DNA of 64,000 bases. Source: Pseudomonas viridiflava. Lineage in GTDB: Bacteria > Pseudomonadota > Gammaproteobacteria > Pseudomonadales > Pseudomonadaceae. Position numbers and translations under genes: made by a program. Positions 35,603-44,958 of this stretch are shown here, one piece after another. Below the pieces are notes generated by a model, which worked only from the letters and a program-made list of their open reading frames with translations, ran no database searches and was not told the origin of the DNA. Position 1 is the first letter of the stretch. The number at the start of each line of letters is the position of its first letter. The stretch covers positions 558,001-622,000 of the forward strand of contig NZ_UUON01000001.1 of assembly GCF_900590885.1 (NCBI RefSeq), given 5' to 3'.

Positions 35603-36753
35603 GCCCCGGTACGATCCACCAAGCGAATGCTGTCACGCCCGCCACGCTTGGTTTCATACAGTGTGGTGTCGCCCTGTTCGATCAACGCGGCCAGGCTGGC
35701 CGGTGGCTGGTCGAACAGGTTGGCGCCGATGCTCAGGGTCACCGGCTCAGGCGTGGCGCACTTCTGTGCGGCCAGTTGCTGGAACTGATCGCGCAGGCTG
35801 CTGCCCAGTTCGACGATCTGCGCGGTCGAGGCCGGGTGCAGCAGGATTACAAATTCATCCCCGCCCAGGCGTGCAGCCAGCGCGCCTTGGGGCACCACGC
35901 TGCGGATCATCTCGCTCAAGGCGATCAGCAAACGGTCGCCAGCGGTATGGCCGTAGAGGTCGTTGACGCCTTTGAAATTGTCGATATCGATCAGCAGCAG
36001 CGCACCCGGTTGCGCCGGGGAAACCTGGGCGAGCAGGCGCGGCGCGCGCAAATCCAGGGCACGGCGGTTGTAGAGGGCGGTGAGCGGGTCGCGGGCGGCG
36101 AGGCGGGCGATCTGTTGCTCGCGGCGGTAGCGTTCGGAGCCGGTCATGGACAGGGCAATCAGCATGATCGCCATCGCGCCTTCCACCAGGGAAACCTGGA
36201 TGATCTCGCCCTTGAACGCGGCCAGGTCGATCAAGGTGCCGGGGATCAGCACCGACGCGGCCTTGATCACATAGAAAATCCCGTGGATCAGCAGCACATA
36301 GCGCAGTTGCACCGCGCCGATGCTCAGGGATTTGCCATGGGGCCGCAGCAGGAAACTCGCGCGCAGGGTCGGCAGCGCCACCAGCAGCGACTGCACCCCC
36401 AGCATGGCTTTGGACCAGGGCAGGTCGGCCGGCAGCATCAGCATGCCGAGCCAGACCACCAGCATCAGCAACCACAGCGGCGAGAGGCGCACTTGAGTAA
36501 ACCGCGCCACACCGAGCAAAAACAGGCAATGCGCGCTCACCAGCAAGCCATTGGCGAACCAGATGCCAATCACCAGATAACCGTTGATGCGCAGCAGGGC
36601 GAGGGTGGAGCCAATGGTGATAGTGGCGAAACCGGCGCTCCAGAACAGCAGCGACGGCTCGCGCACGCTGCGCCATTCAACAGCCAGGTAGAGGGCCGCG
36701 GCGGCGGCCAAGGCAACAGTCAGTGCCAAAATCGTAGGAGGGTCGAGCGTCAT
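35590..36753 (-). CDS. Membrane-bound diguanylate cyclase (GGDEF)
   Basis: Makes cyclic di-GMP. 387 residues: six or seven hydrophobic helices in residues 1-190, a short helical linker (RREQQIARLAARD), then a GGDEF domain (about 215-375) with an intact active site RLGGDEFVIL and the DNFKGVNDLYGH metal/substrate segment. No R-x-x-D inhibitory site is obvious five residues before GGDEF. I start at the ATG at 36753, although its ribosome site is weak; the frame is open to 36828. The membrane part likely senses an unknown signal. Confidence 0.87.
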   Translation of the reverse strand: MTLDPPTILALTVALAAAAALYLAVEWRSVREPSLLFWSAGFATITIGSTLALLRINGYLVIGIWFANGLLVSAHCLFLLGVARFTQVRLSPLWLLMLVVWLGMLMLPADLPWSKAMLGVQSLLVALPTLRASFLLRPHGKSLSIGAVQLRYVLLIHGIFYVIKAASVLIPGTLIDLAAFKGEIIQVSLVEGAMAIMLIALSMTGSERYRREQQIARLAARDPLTALYNRRALDLRAPRLLAQVSPAQPGALLLIDIDNFKGVNDLYGHTAGDRLLIALSEMIRSVVPQGALAARLGGDEFVILLHPASTAQIVELGSSLRDQFQQLAAQKCATPEPVTLSIGANLFDQPPASLAALIEQGDTTLYETKRGGRDSIRLVDRTGAYRS

Positions 36754-36862
36754 GTCTTGCCGGGTCTGCCTGGTGTGCGTTGAAAACCGGGATTGTAAGC
36801 GCACACGCAGGTTTTTCGGAGCTTTCATCGTGCTGGCCTACGGCCAGCCGATGATCGGCAGT

Positions 36863-38074
36863 CTAGACGCCTTTGGTCGAGGGCAACAGTATTGTCAGGA
36901 TGCCCACCAGCGGCAGGAACGAGCACAGCGTGTAGACATACGCGATGCCATGGCTGTCGGCGAGCAAACCCAGCAACGCCGCGCCGATGCCGCTGAAGCC
37001 GAACATCAGGCCGAAGAACACCCCGGCGATCATGCCCACATTGCCGGGCACCAGTTCCTGGGCAAACACCACGATGGCCGAGAAGGCCGAGGCCAGGATG
37101 AAGCCGATCACCACGCTGAGCACGGCGGTCCAGAACAGGTCGACGTAGGGCAGGGCGAGGGTGAAGGGCGCGGCGCCGAGGATCGAGAACCAGATGACCT
37201 TCTTGCGGCCGATCTTGTCGCCGATCGGCCCGCCCGCAAAGGTGCCCACGGCCACCGCGCCGAGGAACAGGAACAGGTACATCTGCGAACTTGCCACTGA
37301 CAGCTGGAATTTCTCGATCAGGTAGAAGGTGAAGTAGCTGGTCAGGCTGGTCATGTAGAAGTATTTGGAAAACACCAGCAGCGCCAGAATCACCAGGGCA
37401 AACGTCACGCGGCCTTTGGACAAGCCATGGGTGGCTTTGCCGCCTTGCTTGAGCTTGAACAGGTTGAGGTGGTGGCGGTACCAGCGGCTCAGCCCGTACA
37501 GCACCAGAATCGCGAACACTGCAAACAGCCCGAACCAGGCGATATGGCCCTGGCCGTAAGGGATGATGATCGCCGCCGCGAGCAATGGGCCCAACGCGCT
37601 GCCGGTGTTGCCGCCGACCTGGAAGGTCGATTGCGCCAGGCCATAACGCCCGCCGGAGGCCAGCCGCGCGACGCGCGAGGTTTCCGGGTGGAAGGTTGAC
37701 GAACCCACGCCCACCAGGCCGGCCGCGAGCAAAATCATCGGGAAGCTGCCGACAAACGCCAGCATCAGGATGCCCACCAGGGTGCACACCATGCCCGCCG
37801 GCAGCAGCCACGGCTTGGGATGGCGGTCGGTGTGGTAGCCGATCCAGGGTTGCAGCAGCGAGGCGGTCAGCTGAAAGGTCAGGGTAATCAGGCCGACCTG
37901 GGTGAAGCTCAGCCCGTAGTTGGCCTTGAGCATCGGGTAGATCGACGGCAGCACGGCCTGGATCAAGTCGTTGATCAGGTGCGCCAGGGCACAGGCGCCG
38001 AGGATGCGCATGACCAGCGGGCTTGCTTGGGGCGGGCTTGACGTTGCGGTGGGTGAGGCGGTGAGGGTCGTCAT
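36863..38074 (-). CDS. fsr: Fosmidomycin-resistance-type MFS exporter
   Basis: Twelve-helix MFS antiporter, 403 residues. Signature segments of the Fsr branch are HLINDLIQAVLPSIYPMLK, LLQPWIGYHTDRHPKPW and GVGSSTFHPETSRVARLASG, the last a hallmark of this group. Such proteins export fosmidomycin and other drugs, but the natural substrate is not known. Start at 38074 (MTTLTASPT). It is divergent from an AraC-type regulator, and the intergenic region holds a wide 11-bp inverted repeat that probably controls it. Confidence 0.87.
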   Translation of the reverse strand: MTTLTASPTATSSPPQASPLVMRILGACALAHLINDLIQAVLPSIYPMLKANYGLSFTQVGLITLTFQLTASLLQPWIGYHTDRHPKPWLLPAGMVCTLVGILMLAFVGSFPMILLAAGLVGVGSSTFHPETSRVARLASGGRYGLAQSTFQVGGNTGSALGPLLAAAIIIPYGQGHIAWFGLFAVFAILVLYGLSRWYRHHLNLFKLKQGGKATHGLSKGRVTFALVILALLVFSKYFYMTSLTSYFTFYLIEKFQLSVASSQMYLFLFLGAVAVGTFAGGPIGDKIGRKKVIWFSILGAAPFTLALPYVDLFWTAVLSVVIGFILASAFSAIVVFAQELVPGNVGMIAGVFFGLMFGFSGIGAALLGLLADSHGIAYVYTLCSFLPLVGILTILLPSTKGV

Positions 38075-38141
38075 GCAGGCATTCCATATCAAGGCAGCGA
38101 ACAGGGTAGCCAGTGCTTGGCCGGCTGACCATTTCAAATTG

Positions 38142-38208
38142 TTGCGACGGTTATGCTAGATTCGCCACCCATGCCTGTCTCGCGAAATTCGGGAGGCAAC
38201 CGTCGCAA
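38142..38208. promoter_or_regulatory. Widely spaced 11-bp inverted repeat between fsr and its AraC regulator
   Basis: TTGCGACGGTT (38142-38152) and AACCGTCGCAA (38198-38208) are exact complements, 56 bp centre to centre. They lie between the divergent starts at 38074 and 38219. Either an AraC dimer binds both arms with looping, or the regulator's leader RNA folds into a long stem whose 3' arm abuts its ribosome site. Confidence 0.6.
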
Positions 38209-38218
38209 AAAGGGCGAA

Positions 38219-38992
38219 ATGATCAAATCACTGGATAAATTTCTGCAGGAGATCGATGAGGGCGACTGGGCCGTCATCAGTTCGGCCACCGACTACCCGG
38301 AAAACTGGGTGATCCCCGACCACAGCCATGAAAAACACCAGTTGCTCTACGCCACCGAAGGCGTGATGGTGGTGCACTCGGCGCAGAACCAGTGGACGGT
38401 GCCGCCCAATCGCGGTTTCTGGATGCCGTGCGGGCACGTGCATTCCCTGCGCTGCGTGGGCGCGCTGAAAATGCGCAGCGTGTTTGTGCGCCCGGACAGC
38501 TTCCCCAATCTGCCCAGTGAGACCAAAGCGGTGAGCATCTCGCCGCTGCTGAGCGAGCTGATCAAGGCTTCGGTGAGTTTGAAGCCGCCGTATGCCGAAG
38601 ACTCACGGGATGCGCGGATCATGCACTTGATCCTCGACGAACTCGCGCTGTTGCCGGCCTTGCCGCTGTCGCTGCCACAGCCCGCCGACCCGCGCATCCA
38701 GCAGATCTGCGCGGTCTGGCAGCACGACCCGGGCGATGCCTCCACCGTGGCCGACTGGAGCGAACGCCTGGCCCTGGACCAGAAAACCATCCAGCGCGTG
38801 TTCCGCAAGGACACCGGCATGACCTTCGGCCAATGGCGCCAGCAGGCGCGGTTGCTGCTGGCGCTTGAGCGCATTGCGGTGGGGGAGAAGATTATCGACG
38901 TGGCCCTGGAACTGGGCTACGACAGCCCCAGCGCCTTTACCAGCATGTTCAAGAAACAGTTTGGCAAGACGCCGAGTCATTTTTTCCGTTGA
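38219..38992 (+). CDS. AraC-family regulator with cupin N-domain (NimR-like)
   Basis: 257-residue regulator. An N-terminal cupin (PDHSHEKHQLLYATEGVMVV, about 34-53) is followed by the AraC double helix-turn-helix: LALDQKTIQRVFRKDTG and ALELGYDSPSAFTSMFKKQFG near the end. The architecture matches regulators such as NimR that control a neighbouring exporter. I start at ATG 38219 (MIKSLDKF); an upstream ATG at 38171 is possible. The 3' end overlaps the convergent GGDEF-EAL gene by 44 bases. Confidence 0.87.
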   Translation: MIKSLDKFLQEIDEGDWAVISSATDYPENWVIPDHSHEKHQLLYATEGVMVVHSAQNQWTVPPNRGFWMPCGHVHSLRCVGALKMRSVFVRPDSFPNLPSETKAVSISPLLSELIKASVSLKPPYAEDSRDARIMHLILDELALLPALPLSLPQPADPRIQQICAVWQHDPGDASTVADWSERLALDQKTIQRVFRKDTGMTFGQWRQQARLLLALERIAVGEKIIDVALELGYDSPSAFTSMFKKQFGKTPSHFFR

Positions 38993-41558
38993 TGCCGCCT
39001 GCGTGCAGCTCCAGCAGGCCGGTGAACGTGTTGAGGTCCAGTGGCCGGCTGAGGTAGTAGCCTTGGCCCTCGTCACAGTCCACCGCCTTGAGCATGGCCA
39101 GGTGTTCGGCAGTTTCAATCCCTTCTGCAGTCACCGTGAGCGCCAGGGCATGGCCCAGCCCGACAATGGCCTGGATGATCGCTTGGTCGTCGGCGCTTTC
39201 CTCCAGCCGGGTCAAAAAACTGCGGTCAATCTTCAAACCGTCGAACGGAAAGCTGCGCAGGTAGCTCAGGGACGAATAACCGGTGCCGAAGTCGTCCATG
39301 GCGATGCGGATGCCCAATTGCTTGAGCGTGCGCATCACCTCAAGGGCTCCGGCGGCGTCGTCGAGCATAACGCTTTCGGTGATTTCCAGCTCCAGGCGCG
39401 CCGGATCGATGCCCGATGTCTGCAGCGCGTCGCGCACCCGCTCCACAAGGTTGCCGCGTTTGAACTCGGTGGGCGACAGATTGACCGACACAAACAGTGC
39501 GTGCGGCCATTGCGCCGCGCACGCGCAGGCGGTTTCCAGGACCCAGTCACTGAGCGCCAGAATCAACCCGGATTCTTCGGCAATCGGAATAAACGTGTCC
39601 GGCGCGATCAACCCGCGCGTCGGATGCTGCCAGCGCACCAGGGCTTCGGCGCCGACCATTTGCCCGCCACCGATGCGGTAGCGGGGCTGGAAGTGCAGGC
39701 GTAACTCGGCGTGTTTGATCGCAAACCGCAAGTCGCTTTCCAGGCGCCGGCGTTCGATGATCCGTGCGTTCATTTCGCCGGAGTAGAACCGCCAGGTGTT
39801 ACGTCCGGCGGACTTCGCCTCGTACAGCGCGATATCGGCGTAACGCAGCAATTCGCTGGCTTCACGCGCGTCGTCGGGGGCGATGGCAATGCCGATGCTG
39901 GCGCTGATAAAGACGTCCTGTTCGTCGATGCGGATGCGCTGCTCAATCGACTCGATCAGGCGTTTACACAGGCTTTCGACTTCCTCCTGGGTACCGGCCT
40001 CGCTGATGATCAGCACAAATTCATCACCACCGACGCGTGCCACCAGGTCGCCATGGCGCACGCAGTCGGCCAGCCGCGCGGACACTTCGTTGAGTACCCG
40101 GTCGCCGGCCGCGTGCCCGAGCAAGTCGTTGACCGGTTTGAACCGATCAAGGTCGAGGCTGAGCATCACCAAAGAATGCTCCGAAGAGGGCAGTGCCTTG
40201 AGCTTGCCCTCCAGGAACGCTTGCAGGCGCGTGCGGTTGGGCAGCCCGGTCAGGGCGTCATGCTGGGACAAAAACTCGATGCGCCGGCGCGACTCGACTT
40301 CTTCGGTGACGTCGGTGGCGGTACCGCGAAAACCGCCGCAGGGCATTTCCCGCGCCGACAGCCGGGTGCTGCGTTCCTGGCCTTGGGCATCGATATAGCG
40401 GCACTGCACACTGATCGCCGCATGCCGCTCCCGGGCCTCTAGCCACTGCGATAGATGGGCGCCTTCGGTGTCGAGCAAGTCGCTCATGGCGACACCGATC
40501 CAGGCGTGCCGCGCCAGGCCGGTGACGCTCTCGAAACGCTCCGACAGGTAGGTAAAGCGCCAACGCGCATCGATTTCCCACACCCAGTCGGAACTGGCTT
40601 CCACCACATCGCGAAAACGCGCCTCGCTGGTGGCCAGCGCATTCTGGCTATTGAGCAGCGAGGCGTGGCTGGCATCCAGGTCGAGGGCTGCGGCAGTGGC
40701 GCGGCGCAAAATCACCCAAGTCATCAGGCACACCAGCAGGGCAGCGAGCCCCAACAGCGGCAGGCCTACCGCCATCAGCCGCACGCCTGGCCGCGCAGGG
40801 TCCCAGTGCAGGCTGCCGGCGGAGCCGTCGAGGCCAAGGGGGAAAACCAGGGTCTTGCCAATGTCATCGGGGGTGGCGACGTGCAGGTTGCCCACGCCGA
40901 AGTCCTGGCCGATCGCGGTCAGTTTGGCGCTGTTGAACAGGTCGACGAAGATCAGCACCGACGCTGGCCGGTCGTCGGCCTGCACCGTCGGGTCGGTGCC
41001 GGGGGTGATCGCGGCGGCGGCCACCAGCGCGGGGCTGCCGTGCACGTTGACGAAGGCCGTGACCGGGGTTTCATTGTCCGCGTCGGCGCGCGCCTGCTCG
41101 ATAATTTCGGTCAGGGGGTGGCCGAGCCATTGCGTGAGTTCGACGGGCGCAAGCTTGCCCTCGATCACGGCGTATACGGTGTGGTTGACGCCGTTGACCA
41201 CAAACAGGCCCTGAAAGCCGAAATCCTCATACAGTGTCGCCCCGAGATTACCGCGGGTGTAGGCCCAGTCCGTGTCCACCTGCTGGTGCATGTGCTTGTA
41301 GGTGTCGCTCCAGAACGCATAGTCCTTGACGGTGACGCGCAGCGACTTCTCCAGGGATTGCATGGCTTTACGGGTGTAAAACGCACTTTCCTCCTGCTCT
41401 GAGTGGTCCAGCTCCTGGGCGAGGAACACCAACGAATAAGCGGCGGCTGCAAATACCAGGGTCAGTAGCGCAATGAAATTGAACAGCGAGGTACGGGTCA
41501 GGGACAGGCTGGTGCGAATGGAGAGCTGGCGCACAAGGGGCGTAAGAGTGTTCGGCAT
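38949..41558 (-). CDS. CHASE4-PAS-GGDEF-EAL cyclic di-GMP protein
   Basis: 869-residue membrane sensor. TM1 is about residues 23-47, a periplasmic CHASE4-like domain about 55-255 (DYAFWSDTYKHM is typical), TM2 about 265-290, PAS about 315-430, GGDEF about 440-600 and EAL about 615-860. Both catalytic cores look intact: VGGDEFVLI for the cyclase; EALVRWQHP, the metal-binding N of NLSPTEF, the E of EITES and DDFGTGYSS for the phosphodiesterase. It could therefore make or break cyclic di-GMP. Net activity cannot be told from sequence. Confidence 0.9.
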   Translation of the reverse strand: MPNTLTPLVRQLSIRTSLSLTRTSLFNFIALLTLVFAAAAYSLVFLAQELDHSEQEESAFYTRKAMQSLEKSLRVTVKDYAFWSDTYKHMHQQVDTDWAYTRGNLGATLYEDFGFQGLFVVNGVNHTVYAVIEGKLAPVELTQWLGHPLTEIIEQARADADNETPVTAFVNVHGSPALVAAAAITPGTDPTVQADDRPASVLIFVDLFNSAKLTAIGQDFGVGNLHVATPDDIGKTLVFPLGLDGSAGSLHWDPARPGVRLMAVGLPLLGLAALLVCLMTWVILRRATAAALDLDASHASLLNSQNALATSEARFRDVVEASSDWVWEIDARWRFTYLSERFESVTGLARHAWIGVAMSDLLDTEGAHLSQWLEARERHAAISVQCRYIDAQGQERSTRLSAREMPCGGFRGTATDVTEEVESRRRIEFLSQHDALTGLPNRTRLQAFLEGKLKALPSSEHSLVMLSLDLDRFKPVNDLLGHAAGDRVLNEVSARLADCVRHGDLVARVGGDEFVLIISEAGTQEEVESLCKRLIESIEQRIRIDEQDVFISASIGIAIAPDDAREASELLRYADIALYEAKSAGRNTWRFYSGEMNARIIERRRLESDLRFAIKHAELRLHFQPRYRIGGGQMVGAEALVRWQHPTRGLIAPDTFIPIAEESGLILALSDWVLETACACAAQWPHALFVSVNLSPTEFKRGNLVERVRDALQTSGIDPARLELEITESVMLDDAAGALEVMRTLKQLGIRIAMDDFGTGYSSLSYLRSFPFDGLKIDRSFLTRLEESADDQAIIQAIVGLGHALALTVTAEGIETAEHLAMLKAVDCDEGQGYYLSRPLDLNTFTGLLELHAGGINGKNDSASCQTVS

Positions 41559-41634
41559 TATTTCCCGCAGCTTGCGACTGCACGTCAGGGGTATCCAATG
41601 GCATCGGCTGGCGGCGCAAAATAATGAAGGTTTC

Positions 41635-41665
41635 GGACGGATGGGCGCATGCGCAACATCCGTCC
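41635..41665 (-). terminator. Possible terminator hairpin after the MFS gene
   Basis: On the minus strand GGACGGATG and CATCCGTCC form a 9-bp stem; the 13-base loop contains the self-complementary GCGCATGCGC. It starts 9 bases after the stop codon of the MFS gene at 41675. The following sequence is only moderately T-rich, so termination is likely but not certain. Confidence 0.5.
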
Positions 41666-41674
41666 ATCACGAGC

Positions 41675-42856
41675 CTAGGCATCGGCGGTTGCCGTCCGCG
41701 CGGGGGGGCAGGATGCGGCCCACGCCAGTATCGCCGCCACGCAAAGCAACCCCGCGCTCAGTTCGAAGGTGGCCTGGTAACCACTGAGGTCGAACGCCAC
41801 GCCACCGACCGTGGCGCCGGCGGCAATCGCCAGTTGAATGATCGCGACCATCAACCCCCCGCCGGCCTCGGCGTCCTTGGGCAGCGTGCGTGCCAGCCAG
41901 GTCCACCAACCCACGGGTGCAGCGGTGGCCACCAGGCCCCAGCCTCCCAGCAGGCAGGCGGTGACGAGTGCTGAACTGCCGAATGCAATCAGCGCCGATG
42001 CGATCACCGCCATCAGCAGCGGAATGGCGATCAACGTGGGGTACAGGCCGTTCTTGAGGAAGCGTTCGATCAGCAACGTCCCCGCCAGCCCGGCCAGCCC
42101 CAGCACCAATAGCATCCCTGACAGCAGGGGCACACTGACCTGAGTGACGCTCTCCAGAAACGGCCGCAGGTAGGTGAACAGCATGAACTGGCCCATGAAA
42201 AATACGCTGACGGCGAGCATGCCCAAGGCCACCGGAGGGTTTTTCAGCAGCAGGAACACATTGCCGGTTTTCGCGCTGCCATCCGCCTTGATCGACGGCA
42301 GGCTCACCAGCAGCCAGACCACCGCGATGACGGCCACGGGGACGACGCAGAAAAATGCACCCCGCCAGCCGATGATCCCACCGAGAAAACTGCCCAGCGG
42401 CGCCGCAATCACCATCGCCAGTGCATTCCCACCGTTGACCAACGCCAACGCCCGTGGAACCTGCGAATCGGGTACCAGGCGCATGGCCGTGGCCGCCGAC
42501 AGCGACCAGAAGCCGCCGATGGCCACGCCGATCATCGCGCGGCCAAGCATGAAGATCAGGTAGTTCGACGCGAACGCCACCACGCTGCCGGAAACGATCA
42601 TCAGCAGGGTCAAGGCGAGCAGCAGGCGCTTGCGGTCCACCCGTGCGGCCACGGCCGCGATGACCAGGCTGGTGAGCAGGGCAAATAGCCCCGACACCGA
42701 GATACCCTGGCCGGCCTGGCCTTGGGTGATACCGAGGTCGGCGGCCAGTGGCGTCAGCAGGCTCACGGGCATGAACTCCGACGCAACCAGCGTGAATGCC
42801 GCCAGCGACATGGCGAACACCGCGCCCCAGCGGGCCGTGTGAGGGGTATTCGACAT
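41675..42856 (-). CDS. MFS exporter (DHA1 family, NepI-like)
   Basis: Twelve-helix MFS transporter of 393 residues. AAFTLVASEFMPVSLLTPLA and GRAMIGVAIGGFWSLSAATAMRLV are typical of the DHA1 group containing the E. coli nucleoside exporter NepI and sugar efflux proteins. Its ATG shares one base with the stop codon of the upstream hydrolase gene (TAATG), so the two are translationally coupled. The exported compound is unknown; a product or toxic substrate of the hydrolase is a reasonable guess. Confidence 0.85.
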   Translation of the reverse strand: MSNTPHTARWGAVFAMSLAAFTLVASEFMPVSLLTPLAADLGITQGQAGQGISVSGLFALLTSLVIAAVAARVDRKRLLLALTLLMIVSGSVVAFASNYLIFMLGRAMIGVAIGGFWSLSAATAMRLVPDSQVPRALALVNGGNALAMVIAAPLGSFLGGIIGWRGAFFCVVPVAVIAVVWLLVSLPSIKADGSAKTGNVFLLLKNPPVALGMLAVSVFFMGQFMLFTYLRPFLESVTQVSVPLLSGMLLVLGLAGLAGTLLIERFLKNGLYPTLIAIPLLMAVIASALIAFGSSALVTACLLGGWGLVATAAPVGWWTWLARTLPKDAEAGGGLMVAIIQLAIAAGATVGGVAFDLSGYQATFELSAGLLCVAAILAWAASCPPARTATADA

Positions 42857-43878
42857 TACTTGAGGTTGCCTTTGAAGAAGGTGGTGAGTCGGTCAAACGG
42901 GATCAGGTTGACCCGGTCGTACAGGTCGACATGGCCCGCGCCGGGGATGACCAGCAGCTCCTTGGGCTCGGCGGCACGCTGGTAGGCGTCCTCACTGAAC
43001 TCGCGGGAGTGGGCGTTGGCGCCGGTGATCAACAGCAACGGGCGCGGCGAGATCGTCTCGATGTCGTTGAACGGGTAGAAGTTCATGAATTTCACATTGC
43101 TGGTCAGCGTCGGCATGGTGGTGGTTTGCGCCGACGCACCGGCCGGCGTGACCTGGCCGCGTGGCGTGCGGTAGAAGTCAAAGAACTCATCGCCAATCGG
43201 GTTGCCCGTCAGCTTGAGCGGCGAGCCGCTGGTGTAGAGGGTTTCGCCACCCTGGAATTCCACATAGCGCTGGTTCGCCGCCTGCAACAGCACCTGGCGC
43301 CGCTGCTCCAGCGTCACGCCCTGCTTGAGGCCGTTGCGGTTGGCGGCGCCCATGTCGTACATGCTGACCGTGGCGATGGCCTTGAGGCGTGGGTCGATCT
43401 TCGCCGCCGCGATGGCGAAGCTGCCGCTGCCGCAGATGCCGATGACGCCGATGCGTTCACGGTCGACGTTGGGGCGAGTGCCGAGATAGTCCACGGCGGC
43501 GCTGAAGTCTTCGACGTAAAGATCGGGCAACACCGCATTGCGTGGCGTGCCTGCGCTTTCGCCCCAGAACGACAGGTCCAGGGACAGGGTGACAAAGCCT
43601 TGCTCGGCCATTTTGGTGGCGTACAGGTTGGCGCTTTGCTCTTTGACGGCGCCCATGGGGTGGCCGACGATAATCGCCGGGCTTTTTGCGCCCGAGGCAA
43701 GGTTTTTGGGCACGAACAGGTTGCCGGCCACCTTCAGGCCGTATTGGTTGTTGAAGGTGATTTTTTCGACGGTCACCGTGTCGCTTGTGTAGAAGTTGTC
43801 AGCACCGTTGGACATATCGGCTCCCAATGAGGAAAGAGAAGTCACCAGCAAACCCAGGGCAAGTAAAAGGCGTTTCAT
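42856..43878 (-). CDS. Secreted alpha/beta hydrolase
   Basis: 340-residue alpha/beta hydrolase with a signal peptide of about 19 residues (MKRLLLALGLLVTSLSSLG). The nucleophile elbow is GICGSGSF, preceded by VGHPMGAVKEQS (oxyanion region); the acid lies after LLLITGANAHS and the histidine in IPGAGHVDLYD. Relatives include YcjY-like proteins whose substrate is unknown. AAGGA lies 7 bases before the ATG. It is divergent from an AraC regulator and coupled to a downstream MFS exporter. Confidence 0.85.
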   Translation of the reverse strand: MKRLLLALGLLVTSLSSLGADMSNGADNFYTSDTVTVEKITFNNQYGLKVAGNLFVPKNLASGAKSPAIIVGHPMGAVKEQSANLYATKMAEQGFVTLSLDLSFWGESAGTPRNAVLPDLYVEDFSAAVDYLGTRPNVDRERIGVIGICGSGSFAIAAAKIDPRLKAIATVSMYDMGAANRNGLKQGVTLEQRRQVLLQAANQRYVEFQGGETLYTSGSPLKLTGNPIGDEFFDFYRTPRGQVTPAGASAQTTTMPTLTSNVKFMNFYPFNDIETISPRPLLLITGANAHSREFSEDAYQRAAEPKELLVIPGAGHVDLYDRVNLIPFDRLTTFFKGNLK

Positions 43879-44043
43879 GGGGGAATCCTTGAGGCGGTTG
43901 GTCCGCACATTTTCCCGGCCTGTACCTGCGATCTGTAGTGCGTTCCACTGGATTACTTGCCTGATCCTCCGAGTCTCGCCGGTGAACGGGGACGCCAAGG
44001 GCGGTGCGCGGTAAAGTGCGCTGACGAACAAAAAGGGCGGGTT

Positions 44044-44958
44044 ATGAACAACACTCTGGACGCGCTGGTGCACGCCATCGGTTCGCGGATCTTTACCCCC
44101 GGCGACGAACCCACGGGCGTCCCGGGCCTGAGTTTTTACCGGCGCGAGCAACCCTGCCGGCCGGTGGTATGCATGGTGCCGCCAAGCATCGTGCTCGTCG
44201 CCCAAGGTGAAAAGCAGCTGTGGGTCGGTGGTGAAGGCTACCCGTATGACACGGCGCGATTCCTGGTGACCTCGCTGGACATTCCGGCCAATTCCGAAGT
44301 GCTCGCGGCCAGCCCACAGCAGCCGTGCCTGGGGCTGACCTTCAAGCTGGACCTGCGCATCCTCGCCGAGCTGATCGCCCAGAGTGAGCTGCCGCCCAAG
44401 CGCGAGCGGGCGGTGCTGAAGGGCGTGGGGATTGGCGTGGTGACCGAGGGCATGCTGGCGTCGTTCGCGCGTTTGGTGGCATTGCTGGATGAGCCCGAAG
44501 CCATACCGGTGCTCGCGCCGTTGATCCAGCGCGAGATTCATTACCGGTTATTACAAAGCGATCAGGCCGGCCGCTTACGCCAGATTTGCGCGGTAGACGG
44601 GCAGGGCTATCGGATTGCGCGGGCGGTCGACTGGCTGAAGCTCAACTACGACGCGCCGCTGCGCGTGGATGAGTTGGCCGCACGCGTGCAAATGAGCGCG
44701 GCGACTTTTCACCATCACTTTCGCCAGCTGACGGCGATGAGCCCCTTGCAGTATCAGAAGTGGCTGCGCCTCAACGAGGCGCGGCGCTTGATGTTGAACG
44801 AGCAGCAGGACGTGTCCAGCGCTGCCTTCAAGGTGGGTTATGAAAGCCCGTCGCAGTTCAGCCGTGAGTACAGCCGCTTGTTTGGCGTGCCGCCCAAACG
44901 CGATATGGCGGCGCTACGCGGCAAGCCGACCATCACTGCTCAGTCGCGGTCAAGTTAG
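44044..44958 (+). CDS. AraC-family regulator (AraC_N/AraC-type)
   Basis: 304-residue regulator with an AraC_N-type sensor domain (VVCMVPPSIVLVAQGEKQLWVG, then FKLDLRILAELIAQ) and a C-terminal double helix-turn-helix (LAARVQMSAATFHHHFRQLT; VGYESPSQFSREYSRLFG). Start at ATG 44044, with a GGGCGGG-type purine stretch upstream. It is divergent from the hydrolase-exporter pair, 165 bases apart, and most likely controls it. Its 3' end overlaps the convergent GAF gene by 26 bases. Confidence 0.88.
   Translation: MNNTLDALVHAIGSRIFTPGDEPTGVPGLSFYRREQPCRPVVCMVPPSIVLVAQGEKQLWVGGEGYPYDTARFLVTSLDIPANSEVLAASPQQPCLGLTFKLDLRILAELIAQSELPPKRERAVLKGVGIGVVTEGMLASFARLVALLDEPEAIPVLAPLIQREIHYRLLQSDQAGRLRQICAVDGQGYRIARAVDWLKLNYDAPLRVDELAARVQMSAATFHHHFRQLTAMSPLQYQKWLRLNEARRLMLNEQQDVSSAAFKVGYESPSQFSREYSRLFGVPPKRDMAALRGKPTITAQSRSS

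Noticed and set aside
36832..36848. GCTGGCC-TAC-GGCCAGC as a terminator after fsr
   Set aside because: Short stem without a T-run on the relevant strand; it may be chance in GC-rich DNA.
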